A stretch of 64,000 bases of DNA from Dastarcus helophoroides (GCA_028583605.1 CM053328.1:1032501-1096500); one strand, 5' to 3'. Shown: positions 1 through 12,089, counted from the stretch's first letter. Made by a program: numbers and translations. Notes: generated by a model from the sequence alone, not told the origin.

Positions 1-2939
1 AAAAAACATGTTGCTTCCGTTATTAGATAAGCACACCACGCATGACATATCTTGAAGTGACAACAAAAGCAGAAACCCAAATAGTAGAAGCTGTTCCAAA
101 GAAAGCACCTCTAATTGAGCAAACAGTCCCTCAAAAATCCCAATAAAATGCAACTCTAAATGCCAAAGAGGAACAGCAAATTAATATTCATCACCTGAAC
201 TCAACTATATCGAACTTAAATATAACACATTTTAGAAGGCCCCGAGGGAAGTCAAAAATGATTAAGACTCTTATTTGTGATATTAAAATTAAATAGGTCG
301 CTTTCATGAAATTAAAAAAAATCAATCAAAGAGTGCATATGAATTTTATAGGCGATAAAATCTCTCGTTCCCAGCAGATGTAAAAACTCGAAACTGTTAT
401 TCCCGGATGAAACTTTAGATAGGACTCGAATGGTCCTGTTTAACATTCATGCAGTAGAGGGACCATAAGGCATAGCCCCGACTTTTCCCCTATCTGTATT
501 GGTTTCCCCAGATATCATCTTAATATGCGATATTTTTCATGCGGCTTGCGTTTTTCTGTTTTATTCGAGAAGGTGGCATAACTTATAGCCACTTTCACCG
601 GGATTTCCGAGATACCGAGGATATTCGCGATTTAGAACAAAAAGCTGGCACGAAGCACGACTAGGATTTTATACGAATTTGCGGCAGTTTTTATGTTTTC
701 TTCTACGTGTCCAACATTTTGGTTATTATGATGAATAATAACGCGTTCGATGTTTTTCCCAAAAGCTGGATAGTTGTTGCGGTTGTGGCGATGTTGTTTC
801 GATTAGAACATAAAAACCACATTTTATTTAAACATTATATTAACTAGGGATAACAATGAACAAATGGACTAACTACATTCAAGACCCGAACAGAACTAAT
901 TCTCGTTGAATTTTTTCTTCTCCACTTTACCTGAAAGTGGGGGTTCTTTCGTCTTCTAGAAATAATGTTAATGGTTTTTGAAGAAAATACTATTCTGAAA
1001 ACTCTAATGATATTCGTACATATTTACGCTTATCAAGGAAGATGGTAAAATCCCAATGACGATGTCGAAAAGTCATTAGAACGTAATGATAATACTGTTT
1101 ACGCCGGTACATTATTCCTAGAAGGTACGCTACACGTTTTTTTGCACTTTAGTCAATTGTACTCTTTTATACGACTTAACCCAATATTTGCTTTACTATC
1201 TAATGAATCTGAAGAGAAAATATTGTGGTAACGGTAACGACGAATAAAAAATAATTCAGCCAAGATGGTGTCAGGTTGGTACAATTAGGGTTCCGTACCA
1301 ATTACTACAGTCAATAATCAATAGAGCAAATTAAATCATTTTTACTTATGTATGAATTTGAAAATTTTATCCAATTTATCTCGTATTATAATTGAAAAAT
1401 TAAAAAATTCAGATATATACACTTTTTCCAACAATCAATCCAAATATTTTTGAAACTGACAAATGTGTTGATAATATCTCAGATAAAACGTCGATGATTA
1501 ACACAGTCTATGGAATCATTTTGTATCAAGTTAAAATGTTCAATTCCAACCGCAATTACTGCGTTGCCTGTACTAGTGGTAACTCCGAAAATGTTTATCT
1601 ACATGAAATGATGTAAAAGACAAAACTCTTTTAATCAAACGGTAAATACATTCAAGTACACTTGATAAATTTAAGGTTAAGGTTATAATAAATGGTTGAA
1701 GACTTCCTGTCACCGACGAAAAGAGACAGACAGGCAGTAATAAAGAAAAGTTATCTGATTGTACATTTCAAGCGTAATTCTAATATGAAAAATGATCTTA
1801 CAGCTGTCATAGGAGTCGCGTGGATTAAGCTTTTGCAATTAATGATCCTGTTGAATTATAAAGTAAATCTCCACTTTTTAATTTGGTGAGTGGCATCTGA
1901 AATATTCCATTTTTATTATTTTTCAATCCATTGATATCTAAATTTCCACGTGACTAACATGTAAGCCAATGAACTAGATAAGCAGAATAAAACAAATTCG
2001 AACAAAACGAAGTGATTATACAGGAGAGGATTTAATTGATATCGGTGCAACGGGGCGAGATTTTAATTGATGCAAACAGCAGAAAGGGAAAACCACGGAA
2101 ATCAGGGAAATGCAAGGAAAGGGTTGGACGGACTCAAGAGGAAAATCCCTTTGCAACCCTTCATTAGCAATATAGAGCTTCCAGAGAGCATAAACTGGAA
2201 GAAGACGACATCTAAATTGGAGTAATAAACTTTTTGTTTGACATCTATAAAACTAATGAAATTAAAATAAATATTTTTTATCGTTGAGGCTCTTAAAATT
2301 TATTATTAAAGCAATATTAAGTGCATATTTTGAAAGCCCAGGTTGATCTTGCTTTTGTAAGACTGGATACGTCTTCAGCAATATTAAGATCAAGCCAACT
2401 TTTAACGTTAATCTAGGCTTAACATTTTAAGAGATTTTTGAGATAAAGTTAAATTTAGTAACATTTTACACTCAGAAACGCTGCTGTAAATAGCTAAAAT
2501 TCAAATCTTGAACCCTAAAAATTGGTACTTAGCCGTGGAAGGAACACCAGCAACAGTTCTGTCGGCGTACCACCAAATCTGGAAACATTGAGATCCCAAA
2601 ATTAAAATCCTCCTAGAATTTAATTGGAATTCTATCAGAGGAACACATGGCGCAAAGATGAAAGGAATGATGATGTTATTATTTTATAACAAACTCTACA
2701 AACGCATTAGAAGCTTAAAAATAACAAAAATACGACCGTCATTAGGGTAGCCAATTCTATAAAATACGAATTTGGGAGACAAATATGAATTCAGTGCAGG
2801 GACACTGATGCAAAAAAAAAACGATACGTTAAAAAATTTGTCCTCAAATAACACACAATAGATATCAGATGATGATAAAGTTTGAAACAAAATTTATAAT
2901 GTCTTTAACACCTTAGAGAAAATTGATAGGACAAGTAAA
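1..2939. other. Non-coding, no gene recognised
   Basis: AT-rich unique-looking DNA. No reading frame here resembles a known protein, and I found no signal-peptide-like exon that could precede the Robo Ig1 exon downstream. One short repeat copy (about 1275-1400) is listed separately. The stretch is either upstream intron of the robo gene or flanking DNA; the sequence alone does not decide. Confidence 0.5.
1275..1400 (+). repeat. Interspersed repeat fragment shared with 61185-61330
   Basis: The run around GGTTCCGTACCAATTACTAC followed by a T-rich stretch and TTATGTATGAATTTGAAA matches, in reverse complement, the sequence at about 61190-61300 (GATTCCGTACCGATTACTAC...). The 61-kb copy is longer and contains an 84-codon frame, so this may be a decayed piece of a retroelement 3' region. 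Family unknown. Confidence 0.4.
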
Positions 2940-2990
2940 TTTATAAATTGAAATACAAATCTTGTTCCCTGAAACCAAGAAAGATTTAAA
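2940..2990. repeat. Fragment of Penelope-like terminal repeat
   Basis: The segment with TTGAAATACAAATCTTGTTC and CCTGAAACCAAGAAAGATT matches the arms of the hairpin at 5231-5409 and pieces at 32745-32870, 49330-49425 and 54945-54990. In the last location it lies next to a hammerhead-like motif and a GIY-YIG domain, which is why I assign the family to Penelope-like elements. Confidence 0.45.
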
Positions 2991-3599
2991 AAAAGGCAGT
3001 TTATACTTTGTAAATGCCATTTTCTAACATGCAAGAATTGATAACTTCATTGACTTACACAGAATAACGTCATCATCACTTTTTAAAACGACTACACGTC
3101 ACGTTTGCTGTTGATAGCTTTTCGGATTATATAAATTGTGATTTAAACAGTTGATAGCTCACACAACAATTTTATTCAAAAAAGGGGTATTTATTTTAAA
3201 ACCTTGAATGAAAATAAGTTATGTTCTTTTTTTAAATAGTTACCATCTTCTGACTACAAAAATTTATTCTGAATTATAACTGAATTGTAGACAAGGTCGT
3301 CATCATTTTTCCTCAAAATTATATTTTTTCGCAATTTTTTTCATCTTCGAATTTGCCTCAAAGTTAGACTTGTTCGAATTATATTGACTTGATTGTACTC
3401 GAAGGACCAGAAGAAATAATAAGCTTGTTTCTTGCTTTTAAATGTGTCTTTATTCACGGTCTCTTTTCGAATGTGTATATTGGTATCATGACACTATAAC
3501 TTTAGTTATAGTATCATTATAGTATTGGTATAAATGTCGAGGGTTGACCAGGCAGGCAGGCACCCTCTGATGGGAGAGGCAAAGGCAGGTAGAGAGATT

Positions 3600-5150
3600 T
3601 CTCTCTTCTGGAGAATTTCACAAGAACGTGTGCCGAACAAGACTTTTTTTTTTCTAAAGTCGACAATTTTTGAAATTTGTTTGGAAATGAAAGAGATAAT
3701 ATTTCTTGTAATTTTATCAGTTGTACAAAAATTTCAAGATTAGATAAAATTTTAAGTCAACAAGTAAAACTTTCGAGAATAATAATTTTGGAAATTGCAA
3801 TTTTTTTTTCTTTAAATTTGATTTTTCAGAAAGTAAATTTTTCTTTTTCATTTGTTTCGACTTCCAGATTTAGAAATTCGACGCTGTAGATCGAAGAAAA
3901 TATCAATAACTTTTTTAATGGAAATTTTAAGATTAGATCAAAATTTAAATAAAATGTCGAGAAAATTCTCGACATTTTGTATTTTCACAATTATTTTTGG
4001 ATCTTCGCCTTTTTTCGCACATTGATTATACTCATTTCGAAAATTAGACTTTATTTTTCGAAAATCAATACTTTATGGAATTTTTTTTTATTTATTTGGA
4101 AATAAGTTCAACAATTTAACAGAAACTTCAGTTATTCATTTTCATTAAACAAAAATGTAAATTTTTCTATAAAAACATTTTCGAAAATTACGATTTTTTC
4201 CTTTAAATTCGATTTATTTCACAAATTTGGACCTCTTCGGAGTTTTTCGCTAACCTGGACGTAGAAAATTCGTTTTTTTCCAAAACCGAAATTTTTTTCA
4301 AAAATCGACATTCTTTGAACACTTTTTTTGGAAATTTTGGAAGCATCACTTTTGTATATCTTAAAATTTAAATGAAGAAGCAACAATTCCGAAAAACATA
4401 TTTTTTAACATTTTCAGTTCCTCTAAATTCGGTTTCCTCCACAATTTTTTTAATTTTTGACGTTTTTTCACTAAACTAGACTAATTTCGAAGATTCGACC
4501 TTTTCTCGAAATTACAATTTTTTTGTAAATTTTAATTTTGTTTTAAAAATTGCAAAGTTATGTCAACGTTTATATAAAGAAGTCAAAATTTCGACGAACA
4601 TATTTTTGAAAACTTCCAGTTCCACTATAAATTCGATTTATTTCATGAATTTTTTGGTGAATTTTTATCTGTTTGGCGAAACTCGACTTATTCGGAAGGT
4701 TCGAGTTTTGTTTTGAATATTCGAGACTATGAAACTTCGAGAAAAAGAACTCTTGTAAAGTTTAAGTGTCTTTTAGAAATTTTAGGATTATAACAAAATT
4801 AAAATAAACAAACTGAAGAAAATTGCAATTCTTTTCCTCTAAATTTTATGCAAAACTGGTCTCAGTTCGACGTTTTTCCGAAGGACGATACTTTCTGATT
4901 TTTTTTTATGACTTGTAGGAAAATATTTCTTGTACATTTTAACTTTTTTTTTAAGAAATCTAAAGATTTTGCCAAAATTTAGATAAAGAAGTAAAAATTT
5001 CGATGAAATTACATATTATGCGTACATTACCTATAATTATTTTTCGTACATTTCTAGTCTAACCACATCATTTCTAAAAAAAAACTTAAATTCTCAAGAA
5101 CAACATTAAAAAAATATAGGATTTCGAAAAATTTATCCTAATTTTAACAG
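3600..5150. repeat. Degenerate ~18-bp AT-rich repeat block
   Basis: Irregular tandem runs of T-tracts alternating with AAATTTCGAC/AAAATTCGAC words, for example around 3953-3980 where AAAATGTCGAGAAAATTCTC forms a short perfect palindrome with GACATTTT. It belongs to the dispersed family seen through the window. Any open frames here are low-complexity artefacts rich in F, K, I, S. Confidence 0.7.
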
Positions 5151-5230
5151 TTAACATTTTACCTTGAATCTTCAAAAGAGTATTTAGTTGGGCACCATCA
5201 ATATATTTTTTTGTTGGTGGAACAGAGTTG

Positions 5231-5409
5231 TTCCCTGAACCCAAGAAAGATTAAAAAACACAACGAAGGTTGCTCTAATACGTTTTGATAGCCAAGCTAC
5301 CATGTTCAGAGAGATACTGATCTCTATATCACTCTGAAGATGGCTTGGCTATCGAAACGCGTTAGAGGAACCTCTGTTGTGTTTTTTAATCTTTCTTGGT
5401 TTCAGGGAA
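5231..5409 (+). repeat. Hairpin of Penelope-like terminal repeat with hammerhead-like motif
   Basis: The arms at 5231-5264 (starts TTCCCTGAACCCAAGAAAG) and 5376-5409 (ends CTTGGTTTCAGGGAA) are near-perfect inverted repeats. Further in, both arms carry a related motif: on the + strand CTGAAGA (5334-5340), a stem of GATGGC with GCTATC, then GAAAC, GC and GTT. The left arm carries a decayed copy on the - strand. This is a head-to-head pair of the same terminal repeat found at 49.4 and 55.0 kb. The helix II geometry is not canonical, so ribozyme activity is uncertain. Confidence 0.55.
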
Positions 5410-5449
5410 CAAGATTTGTATTTCAAGCACCGATATAGATAAAGATATG

Positions 5450-7860
5450 AAATTGTCTAAATTATCGGGACAAATGACCTCCCGCATGTACCTCGTGCGG
5501 AATTATTGCAAAATAGGTTCGAGCTCAGGCGCGATCGTTCCCCTAACGGATAAATATAACCAAAACACGTGCTCCCACCTTTGGTGGTGTGCAGCTCTAA
5601 CGGTAGTCGAATCGAAACACCCTCTAATTGCCGTCAAACTTGCACCAACTCTCACAATTCTGGGAAAAAAGTGTTTCAATGTGACTTAAAAATCTCAACC
5701 TTCAACTCGAAACTTGTGAGACATTGAGGCTTGCAGACCAATTTTTTCTTTAAATGTTTAGATAAATGTTGGAATTTTAAAGTTAAAGTCGAAACTCTTT
5801 CGACATTTAATCCAGAATTTCGACTAAAAAATGCATGTTTATTAATTTTGTTTGACATTTCTTCGGCCCAGTTGGCAAATATTTAAATTTTTATTGTTTG
5901 TTGACAATATTCTAAACAGTTTTAGAAATGCGACTACGTGATATTTAAATTTATTTAAAACGTCACCTCATGACAGTTGACAAAATAAGAGGTTAGTTTA
6001 TTTTTCATAGAATAGAAAAAATAAAAAAATAGAAGACCAAATTTAGATATGAAAAAAATTTCATTTTTTTGATAAATTATGAAAATGTAAAAATATAAAA
6101 AATACATAAAAAAGGTTGTAGCAGTGGACATCGATGTTTCGCTCTCATTTGAGCTCGTCAGCCGTGCATAACATGGAAAGGGAACAATGAGGAAGAAATT
6201 CACCATGAAGAATAAAAAATGCATATTTAAAAATTTAAGATGAAATTTTGATATACTGAATGACTGAATTTATTTTGCCTAAAAAATAGAATTTCTGAGA
6301 GAAAAGTAGTAGTTTAATTTAAAATTCGACGTTTTTCGAAGCTAAAATTTGGAGAAAAAAAATCAAAATCTTTAGAAAAAAAATTTTAATTCTAAGTTGA
6401 AACTAAAATCAATTCTAGGGGTGTTTTTAACAATAATCGTTTCTGATATTTTCCAACATTTACTTAGCATTAATGAAATTTGCAAAGTAATTTATGGATG
6501 TATAAATTTTCCATTTTAATGGGCCCATTGAAGGCCGGACGTATTATCAAAGGAGTTATAGCAGATCATCAATACGTTAGAATGATGTGAAGTAACTAGT
6601 TTTCAGAAACATTCAAATAATTGTGCCATTGTGTAGTTCCAGGAAACTTTCTCGAATAAACAAGTTAAAAGACTTATCAGTCTGCGTCGTTTATAAGAAA
6701 AGCAATTCAAGGATGTAGATAAAATAAATGAGACAAGAAAATTGAACTTTCCTCCGTTTTTATCTTGATTTCATTCCTAGATGAGGGAAGTGTTTTTTTT
6801 TATTATTGGATTTTTATTGTCACGACGACAATAGCATTAAAACGAATATTGACTGCTGTTCTCCTCATACGGTGTGATGAAAGTGCCTCACAATTTACAT
6901 GTTAGGAATTTCGATCATAACTCTGCTAAAATAACTTCTCCCCACTGGATTCTATATTTCGAATATTAATTCAACGCAGTTAAAAAGTTAAAAAATGGAA
7001 GCTTCGAGGGGTCACTTTAAGTAGGTACTTGCTAAAGTAGAAAGTACATAATGGCATCATCAAGTAGACTATAAACTTTGCATACAAAGTGAATATTAGT
7101 AGAATAAGGTATTCCCAGCTAACGTGACGTATTTTAATTCGTGACGTTGGTCCCAGAGGTCACCCGTAACAGGACTATGTTAATCCCACAGGATTAATCT
7201 CTTTGTGTGTCATGCCTTTTCGAGTTAAGTGTCTCCCTGTTGGCTCTCCACCAACAGACCATTGTTCATTCGAAACACTGACTTTGAAAGTTACATTTTA
7301 GAGGCTTAAATCTGGCCGTGGGGATGAGGCCCTGCTTTTGTGCCCTTTGTCGAAATTGGAGTTAATTACGAAAGTAATATAGGATTCAGGGGAAAAATGA
7401 TTTAAGTAACTGTGCACAGATTCTGGAACGTTTATGCAATATAATTAACATTAAATATTTCTCCCAAAAACCGAATATATGGTATGTATATCAGCTTTAT
7501 GTTCTCTTTGGAGTTATCATAGTAGACCGTAAACAAACGGCCTTACGGATTTTCTTTCCAAGTTAAATCCAGTAAATCTCATTGATGAAACGCAAGGAGA
7601 ACAACTCGGTAGGTGGCCATTTTACATGCACTGCAAGTTCGGAAAGGATCAACTCCCTTTCGATGTCTTAGGAGTCTTAGCGCCATTTCTCCCCTGCTTT
7701 TGGATTTAGCGACAATACCCGCGGTTTGGGGATAAATCTGGATACTTCTCTAATAAAACCCGAAGGAGACTAATGACACGAATATCAACAGAATAATAAG
7801 CTTTAGAAAATTACCAATTTTATTTTCTGATACCTCACTACCAATCTCTTTTAAGACTAG
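5450..7860. other. Non-coding, no gene recognised
   Basis: Mixed-composition DNA. A 97-codon frame at 5396-5689 overlaps the hairpin repeat at its start and matches no family I know. About 6300-6420 shows a little of the degenerate AT-rich repeat. The remainder, including the more GC-balanced 7130-7400, shows no coding, RNA or repeat structure that I can name. Confidence 0.45.
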
Positions 7861-7861
7861 G

Positions 7862-8190
7862 TTGTAACAAAATGTAATTATAGAATTTAATGAGGAATAT
7901 TTCTAGAAAATTTGATAATGGAAAGCGGCCGCGATAATGAATTTTACGTCGCTTCACAAATTTCCGCAAACCATAAGTCTTATCTGCTCGTTCCTTCTAG
8001 AACCCTGAAAGGGATCTATAAATAGGCCGTCCGGTCGGTCGGCTTTCCCTCAGTTAGTTGGTCAATCAATGAATAACTTAATTAATTAAACAGTGTTAAT
8101 GCGGTAATTAGTTGGTCTGTCAAGTGAATTACAATTGTAGTGTTTCGACATCAGTTTGGTGGATACAATTCACGCAGTATTTTCTTTTTT
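7862..8190 (+). mobile_element. Divergent solo LTR (same family as 20786, 32243, 61701)
   Basis: It starts TGTAACAAAATGTAATTATAG and carries the family landmarks in order: TTTCTAGAA, GGAAAGCGGCCGCGATAA, AAATTTCCGCAAACCATAAG, TTCTAGAAC, a TATA-like CTATAAATAGG, and GGCTTTCCCTCAGTTAG. It is clearly more diverged than the three copies in the robo intron, with no recognisable 3' end or target duplication. It is followed directly by a non-LTR remnant. Confidence 0.6.
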
Positions 8191-8191
8191 A

Positions 8192-8657
8192 AGTTTAATC
8201 CACTCGCAAAGGGTAACCCCATTATGCTTTCAAAGCACTGGGAGTAGGATGCGGAAACAAGGATACAGTGGCCATGAACCGTCTTCTTAAACAAGGATAG
8301 GTTGTAATTTTTGGGGATAATTCCTTTCTTTAACAAGTTCCTTAACTTGGAAGTTCTATAGAAAAAAGGGTCTCCGTAAACAGAAGTCCTCACTGTGTCA
8401 AGCTGGACCGCATGGCAGTACTTGTGAAGTATTATTTTTTGTTTCTTTTAGTTTAATCCACTCGCAAAGGGTAACCCTATTATGCTTTCAAAGCACTGCG
8501 AGTAGGATGCGGAAACAAGGATAGATGGTGATGAACCGGCTTCTTAAACAAGGATAGGTTGTAATTTTTGGGGAAAATTCCTTTCGGTAACATAACTTGG
8601 AAGTTCTTTAGAAAAAAGAGTCTCCGTAGACAGAAGTCCTCACTGTGTCCAGCTGGA
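8192..8657. repeat. Tandem duplication of retroelement 3' end
   Basis: 8192-8407 and 8450-8657 are two copies of the same ~210-bp segment, both starting AGTTTAATCCACTCGCAAAG and both ending CACTGTGTC(A/C)AGCTGGA. They differ at scattered positions and by small indels. On the minus strand both encode the C-terminal tail with the motif IFPKNYNLSLFKK or IIPKNYNLSLFKK. Either the element's tail was duplicated in place or two insertions lie side by side. Confidence 0.75.
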
Positions 8658-9545
8658 TCACACAGTCTCCGACTGTCTTGTATGCCTCAGGGATCTTGCC
8701 CTTGGGGGGATCAATCCTATTAGTTTCTGCGAGCATCTTCCATGGTAGTACTTGTAGAAAAAAAATAAGTCACCAACCATATGCCTGTGCTCTAGTGTTT
8801 CGAGAGATCAGACTCTCGTCATCATTTAGGCGAATCGCTCTTCTTTGAATTGAATCCAAGAGAGTAAAAGTGTGTTTTGGGACTGAACTCCAAACATGAG
8901 AACAGTATTGGCTAGTGTTGGCTTAACTTGAGCTTTGTATAGTGTTAATAGCTGATGAGATGTAAAGTACTTTTTAGCTCTAAAAAGAAGGCCTAGCTTC
9001 TGAGAGGCGGATTTGGCAATGGCGCGCACATGATCGTCCCAAGAGAAGTTAGTACTCGCATTCACTCCTAGGATAGATAAATTAGATCCCATCGGGAGGA
9101 TTTTATCGTCCATTAGTATGTTTGTTGCATTATCCCTTGATGTTTTCTTAGAGAACACCGCGGCCTGAATTTTTGAAATATTGAAGTCGACTAAATTGTT
9201 CTTACCCCATTCCAGAATAATCTCGAGATCCCGATTAATCGTCTGTATCTGCTGTTACCTTAGTCGATCTGAAGCAGGGATAGATAATAGTTTGTCGGAT
9301 GACACAAGTTTACTATCATCTACGTAGCTGTATATAGGATTGAAAGTTAAAGCTAAGAGATCGTTTATGTGTAACTGAAATAGAGTAAGAGACAGAATAG
9401 ACCCCTGAGGCACCCCTGCGTTAATCGCAAATGTCTCGGATGAGATGCCATCGACGACGACCTGAAGAGATCTGTCAGCGAGAAAATTGGATATTAAATG
9501 TCAGAGTCCAGGAGGAAGACCATAAGATGTTAATTTTCGAAGCGA
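8192..9545 (-). pseudogene. Degraded non-LTR retrotransposon reverse transcriptase (3' part)
   Basis: Reading the minus strand from 9545 down, fragments of a reverse transcriptase palm and thumb follow in order: LPPGL and ISNFLADRSLQVVVDG, then GVPQGS (motif B), then YVDDSKLV (the YxDD catalytic motif), then an ILGVNASTNFSWDDHV stretch, ASQKLGLLFRAKKYFTSHQL and LYKAQVKPTL. A frameshift near 8855 separates this from the continuing tail DSIQRRAIRLNDDESL. Stops interrupt the frame at several points (after PPGL, after DRLR). The N-terminal RT motifs and any endonuclease are missing, as in 5'-truncated copies. The style suggests a CR1/Jockey-type element, but I cannot fix the clade. It is non-functional. 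Confidence 0.8.
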
Positions 9546-9559
9546 TAACGCACAACATA

Positions 9560-10078
9560 TTCTTGTGACTAGTTTACACGTTCGAAAGAAAAAGTGTCAT
9601 AGATCGCAGACAAGTTGCTTCTGCACTTTATAATTCGCGATTCGGTTTGGCCCGTTGCATATCAAATTTCAGAGCTGGTAGTCTCGTAAATTTAGTCGTA
9701 AACTGCGAGATTTACAGCGTAATGACATCCTTCGAGCGGCAGCGGATGTCTGTACTAAAAAGATTGTCCCTAATGTATGCATAATTTCATTTAACCCAAG
9801 TATTCATCCATGTCCAATAAAGAAAGACATTAGCGTCGTCTTAAATCATATTAAATTGGATTTAACGGTATGCGACATGGTATCCGACAAATCTCGCTTC
9901 TGAAAAGCTCTGTTTTGGAAAAGCGAAGAATAAAACGAAGTCTGATATGTAGAACTATCTATGACGCTGCGACGGAGCTTTACTGTGTAAACTTCTATTA
10001 TATATTTTTATGTCGTGTAATGTTATAGTTTCATGTTCTTGCAATTCCTAGAAAATAAATTTTATTATTATTACTTCT
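9560..10078 (+). repeat. Possible retroelement 3' fragment with (ATT)n tail
   Basis: A GC-balanced stretch ends in AATAAATTTTATTATTATTA, the kind of short AT microsatellite that closes many non-LTR elements. Short in-frame pieces (for example CRTIYDAATELYC) look protein-like but are broken by stops. I cannot name the family. Confidence 0.3.
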
Positions 10079-10097
10079 ACGATCCACAATTGCAATA

Positions 10098-10300
10098 AAA
10101 GAAATAGACAGGCTTGGAGAGTGCCGACAGAGGTGAAAACTTAGAACTAGGAAATAACATTGATTATGTAGTGTAGTTAGAATCAACACTAGTAAATAAA
10201 TATCAATATTTAAAAATAAATGTTGCCAAACTGACCTACCTTTTTATATTTGTAGTTTGAATGCTTGTTGTCAGGTGGAAACGAATCTAATATTATTGAT
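10098..10300 (-). repeat. ~200-bp interspersed repeat, copy 1
   Basis: Its reverse complement starts near ATCAATAATATTAGATTCG, passes TAGGTCAGTTTGGCAAC and ends near CTCTCCAAGCCTGTCTATTT. The same order of words occurs at 24917-25125 and 47456-47645, with fragments at 18775-18835 and 38325-38350. No coding capacity and no clear terminal inverted repeats, so class undetermined. Confidence 0.6.
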
Positions 10301-10312
10301 AATTGACCCTTT

Positions 10313-10917
10313 GACCAAGTAAATGTTCTGTAATTAAATAGTTAAACCTGTTTAAAATTGAAAATATGTACAACCTCAACCATAGATTAGTTTCGGCCTT
10401 CCTTGGCTTCATCAGTATGGTACGGTGGTTGTATACACTTCCAACTTGAAGCCGCTAGTCAGTCGTATAAGTATCCAAGAGAGTAAACCCCCACTGAGTG
10501 ACTTGTAACTGATTTTTGACTGTTATTACGCAAACATTTTCACTACATGCTAAGTGAAGCATTCTTCTCTGCTGAGATAATAAGCCTTGTGTATACGAAT
10601 ATATACAAGTTTATTACGATGCAATCGAAATCTAATTTCATTAGAATTTAATGAAAACTATTTTCAATTTTAAGCACGTTTAACTGTTTAATTACAGAAC
10701 ATTTAATTGGTCATTTGTCGAACTAGATGAAAGTAAAGTCACGCCAAGGACGTTTGTATCAATGGATGTTGCGATGCAACCCGTGCTACAAGCTTTGCCT
10801 CATCTACGTGAACTTTGCAATTGCAATCTAGTTTTCATTAGATTCTAATGAAATTAGATTTCAATTGCATCGTAATAAACTTGTATATATTCGTATATAC
10901 AAGGCTTATTATCTCAG
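10313..10917 (-). mobile_element. Hammerhead-bearing retroelement repeat, copy A
   Basis: A 605-bp element flanked by the 12-bp direct repeat AATTGACCCTTT (10301-10312 and 10918-10929), which I read as a target-site duplication. On the minus strand it starts CTGAGATAATAAGCC and ends ACATTTACTTGGTC. It aligns along its length with the copy at 42024-42616 in the opposite orientation. Internally it is folded: the first ~90 bases recur inverted in the middle, and the 3' end is matched by an inverted internal segment. A type I hammerhead sits near the 3' end. These traits suit the non-autonomous or terminal-repeat part of a Penelope-like element or a retrozyme; no open frame is present. Confidence 0.7.
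10370..10432 (-). ncRNA. Hammerhead ribozyme motif, type I, partly decayed
   Basis: On the minus strand: helix I strand ACAACCAC, then CGT, then ACCATA, the core CTGATGA (10409-10415), a short helix II GCC/GGC with loop AAGGAA, then GAAAC, TA, ATC, and the returning helix I strand TATGGT...AGGTTGT. Compared with the 42.5-kb copy the closing pair of helix II is A/C and the base pairing with C15.2 in helix III is A instead of G. One helix I pair is also lost. Core boxes are kept, but cleavage is doubtful. Confidence 0.75.
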
Positions 10918-10959
10918 AATTGACCCTTTACCATAGAATTTGCAAAAAGTAGATAAGAG

Positions 10960-11160
10960 GTTCAAGAAAATCAATATTGCAAAATGCGACATTTTCAAAA
11001 AGGTTAAAAATTTGAAAAAATAGCAAAATTTTGAAATAAATTCGAAATTTGAAAAAATTAAAATTTTAGAAGTCAAACATTTCGAAAATAAAGTCAGCGT
11101 TTTAAAATAATGTCAAGACTTAAATATCGAAAAAAAAGGCTAGAAATGCCTGAAGAATTT
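10960..11160. repeat. Degenerate ~18-bp AT-rich repeat block (A-rich strand)
   Basis: Runs such as GAAAAAATTAAAATTTTAGAAG and ATTTCGAAAATAAAGTC are the reverse-complement orientation of the TTTTTTGAAAATTTCGAC family. Short block next to the 3' flank of the hammerhead repeat. Confidence 0.6.
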
Positions 11161-11784
11161 CTAAGATGATTATTTGTGCTGTGAGAACATTGTTTAAACG
11201 ATCCTCGATCATTCAAACTCCTTCTTCCTCCCACTGCCATTATGTTTATTTTTATGAAACTGCGCAATCATTTGCTAGTTTCGACAACGTCGATGATAAT
11301 TGGCTTCATAACTTAACGAAAAAACTATCCACAGTTACTAAAGTTAGAGAGAGTTTTTCAATTTGTTTTAATGTTTTAATTTGTCTCCGGTTTGAATTAA
11401 TGACCAAATATTGTGATATATGATGCTGTCGATGCATCATACTGTTTCATTTTCATTTATAAAATTAGTTTGTATAAGCGCAGTCTTAACTTAATCAGCA
11501 GTGAAGAGCTTTAAAGAGTTCATGCAGATTGCAGAATGATGTTTTCTTCGAATTTCTTGATACGATCATATATCGGTATATTGATACGATCGTATATTTA
11601 GCTGCCTAGTGAAACTTCAGCTATGTAGAGTGTCCCAAAATTACCGGAGGAGCATACAATGACATGTCCTTTATAACATTCTGACTCGTCACGCTTGCGT
11701 CAAGTCTCCATCAATCGTTTTCGAGCTACATCCTAATGAAATAACTATCGTTAAATAAAAAATTCCAAACTATTTATTTATGTT

Positions 11785-11994
11785 ATAATTGACATTTTTA
11801 ACTCTTACTTTGTGGAATTCTTCAATAACTATCAAACTCTATTAACGATAAATACAATTTACTGCCGACGATGCCGAAAAGCGAAACCACCAGGTCCGGT
11901 CGTAGTAAATATTATAGAAACATCGTGAAATTTTTAATATCTGTTGTTGTATTTATTGTTAATAGGGTTTAATAGTTATAAATTATGTTATTCT
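11785..11994. repeat. Foldback repeat (family also at 24466 and 29145), copy 1
   Basis: The 5' part (TTGACATTTTTAACTCTTAC, then TGTGGAATTCTTC) and the 3' part (GTTAATAGGGTTTAATAGTT) are inverted copies of each other's family sequence. The middle holds CTGCCGACGATGCCG and CCAGGTCCGGTCGTAG, shared with the other two copies. The 3' end is cut by the insertion of the hAT element at 11995. It looks like a short non-autonomous DNA element. Just upstream, 11640-11760 (GTGTCCCAAAATTACCGGAG) resembles the start of another repeat that I cannot classify. Confidence 0.5.
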
Positions 11995-12089
11995 CAGTGG
12001 CGGCTCGTAGCCAAATCTAATGGGGGTGCTGCGACAATGTTTAGCGTTTTATATTTTATCCAAAATGGGGATTTCTTCAAAATTTTATA

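Noticed and set aside
5396..5689. 97-codon frame considered as a small gene
   Set aside because: Its start lies in the Penelope-like hairpin arm, and the rest matches no domain.
8645..8848. 67-codon + strand frame
   Set aside because: Antisense to the decayed reverse transcriptase; a shadow frame.
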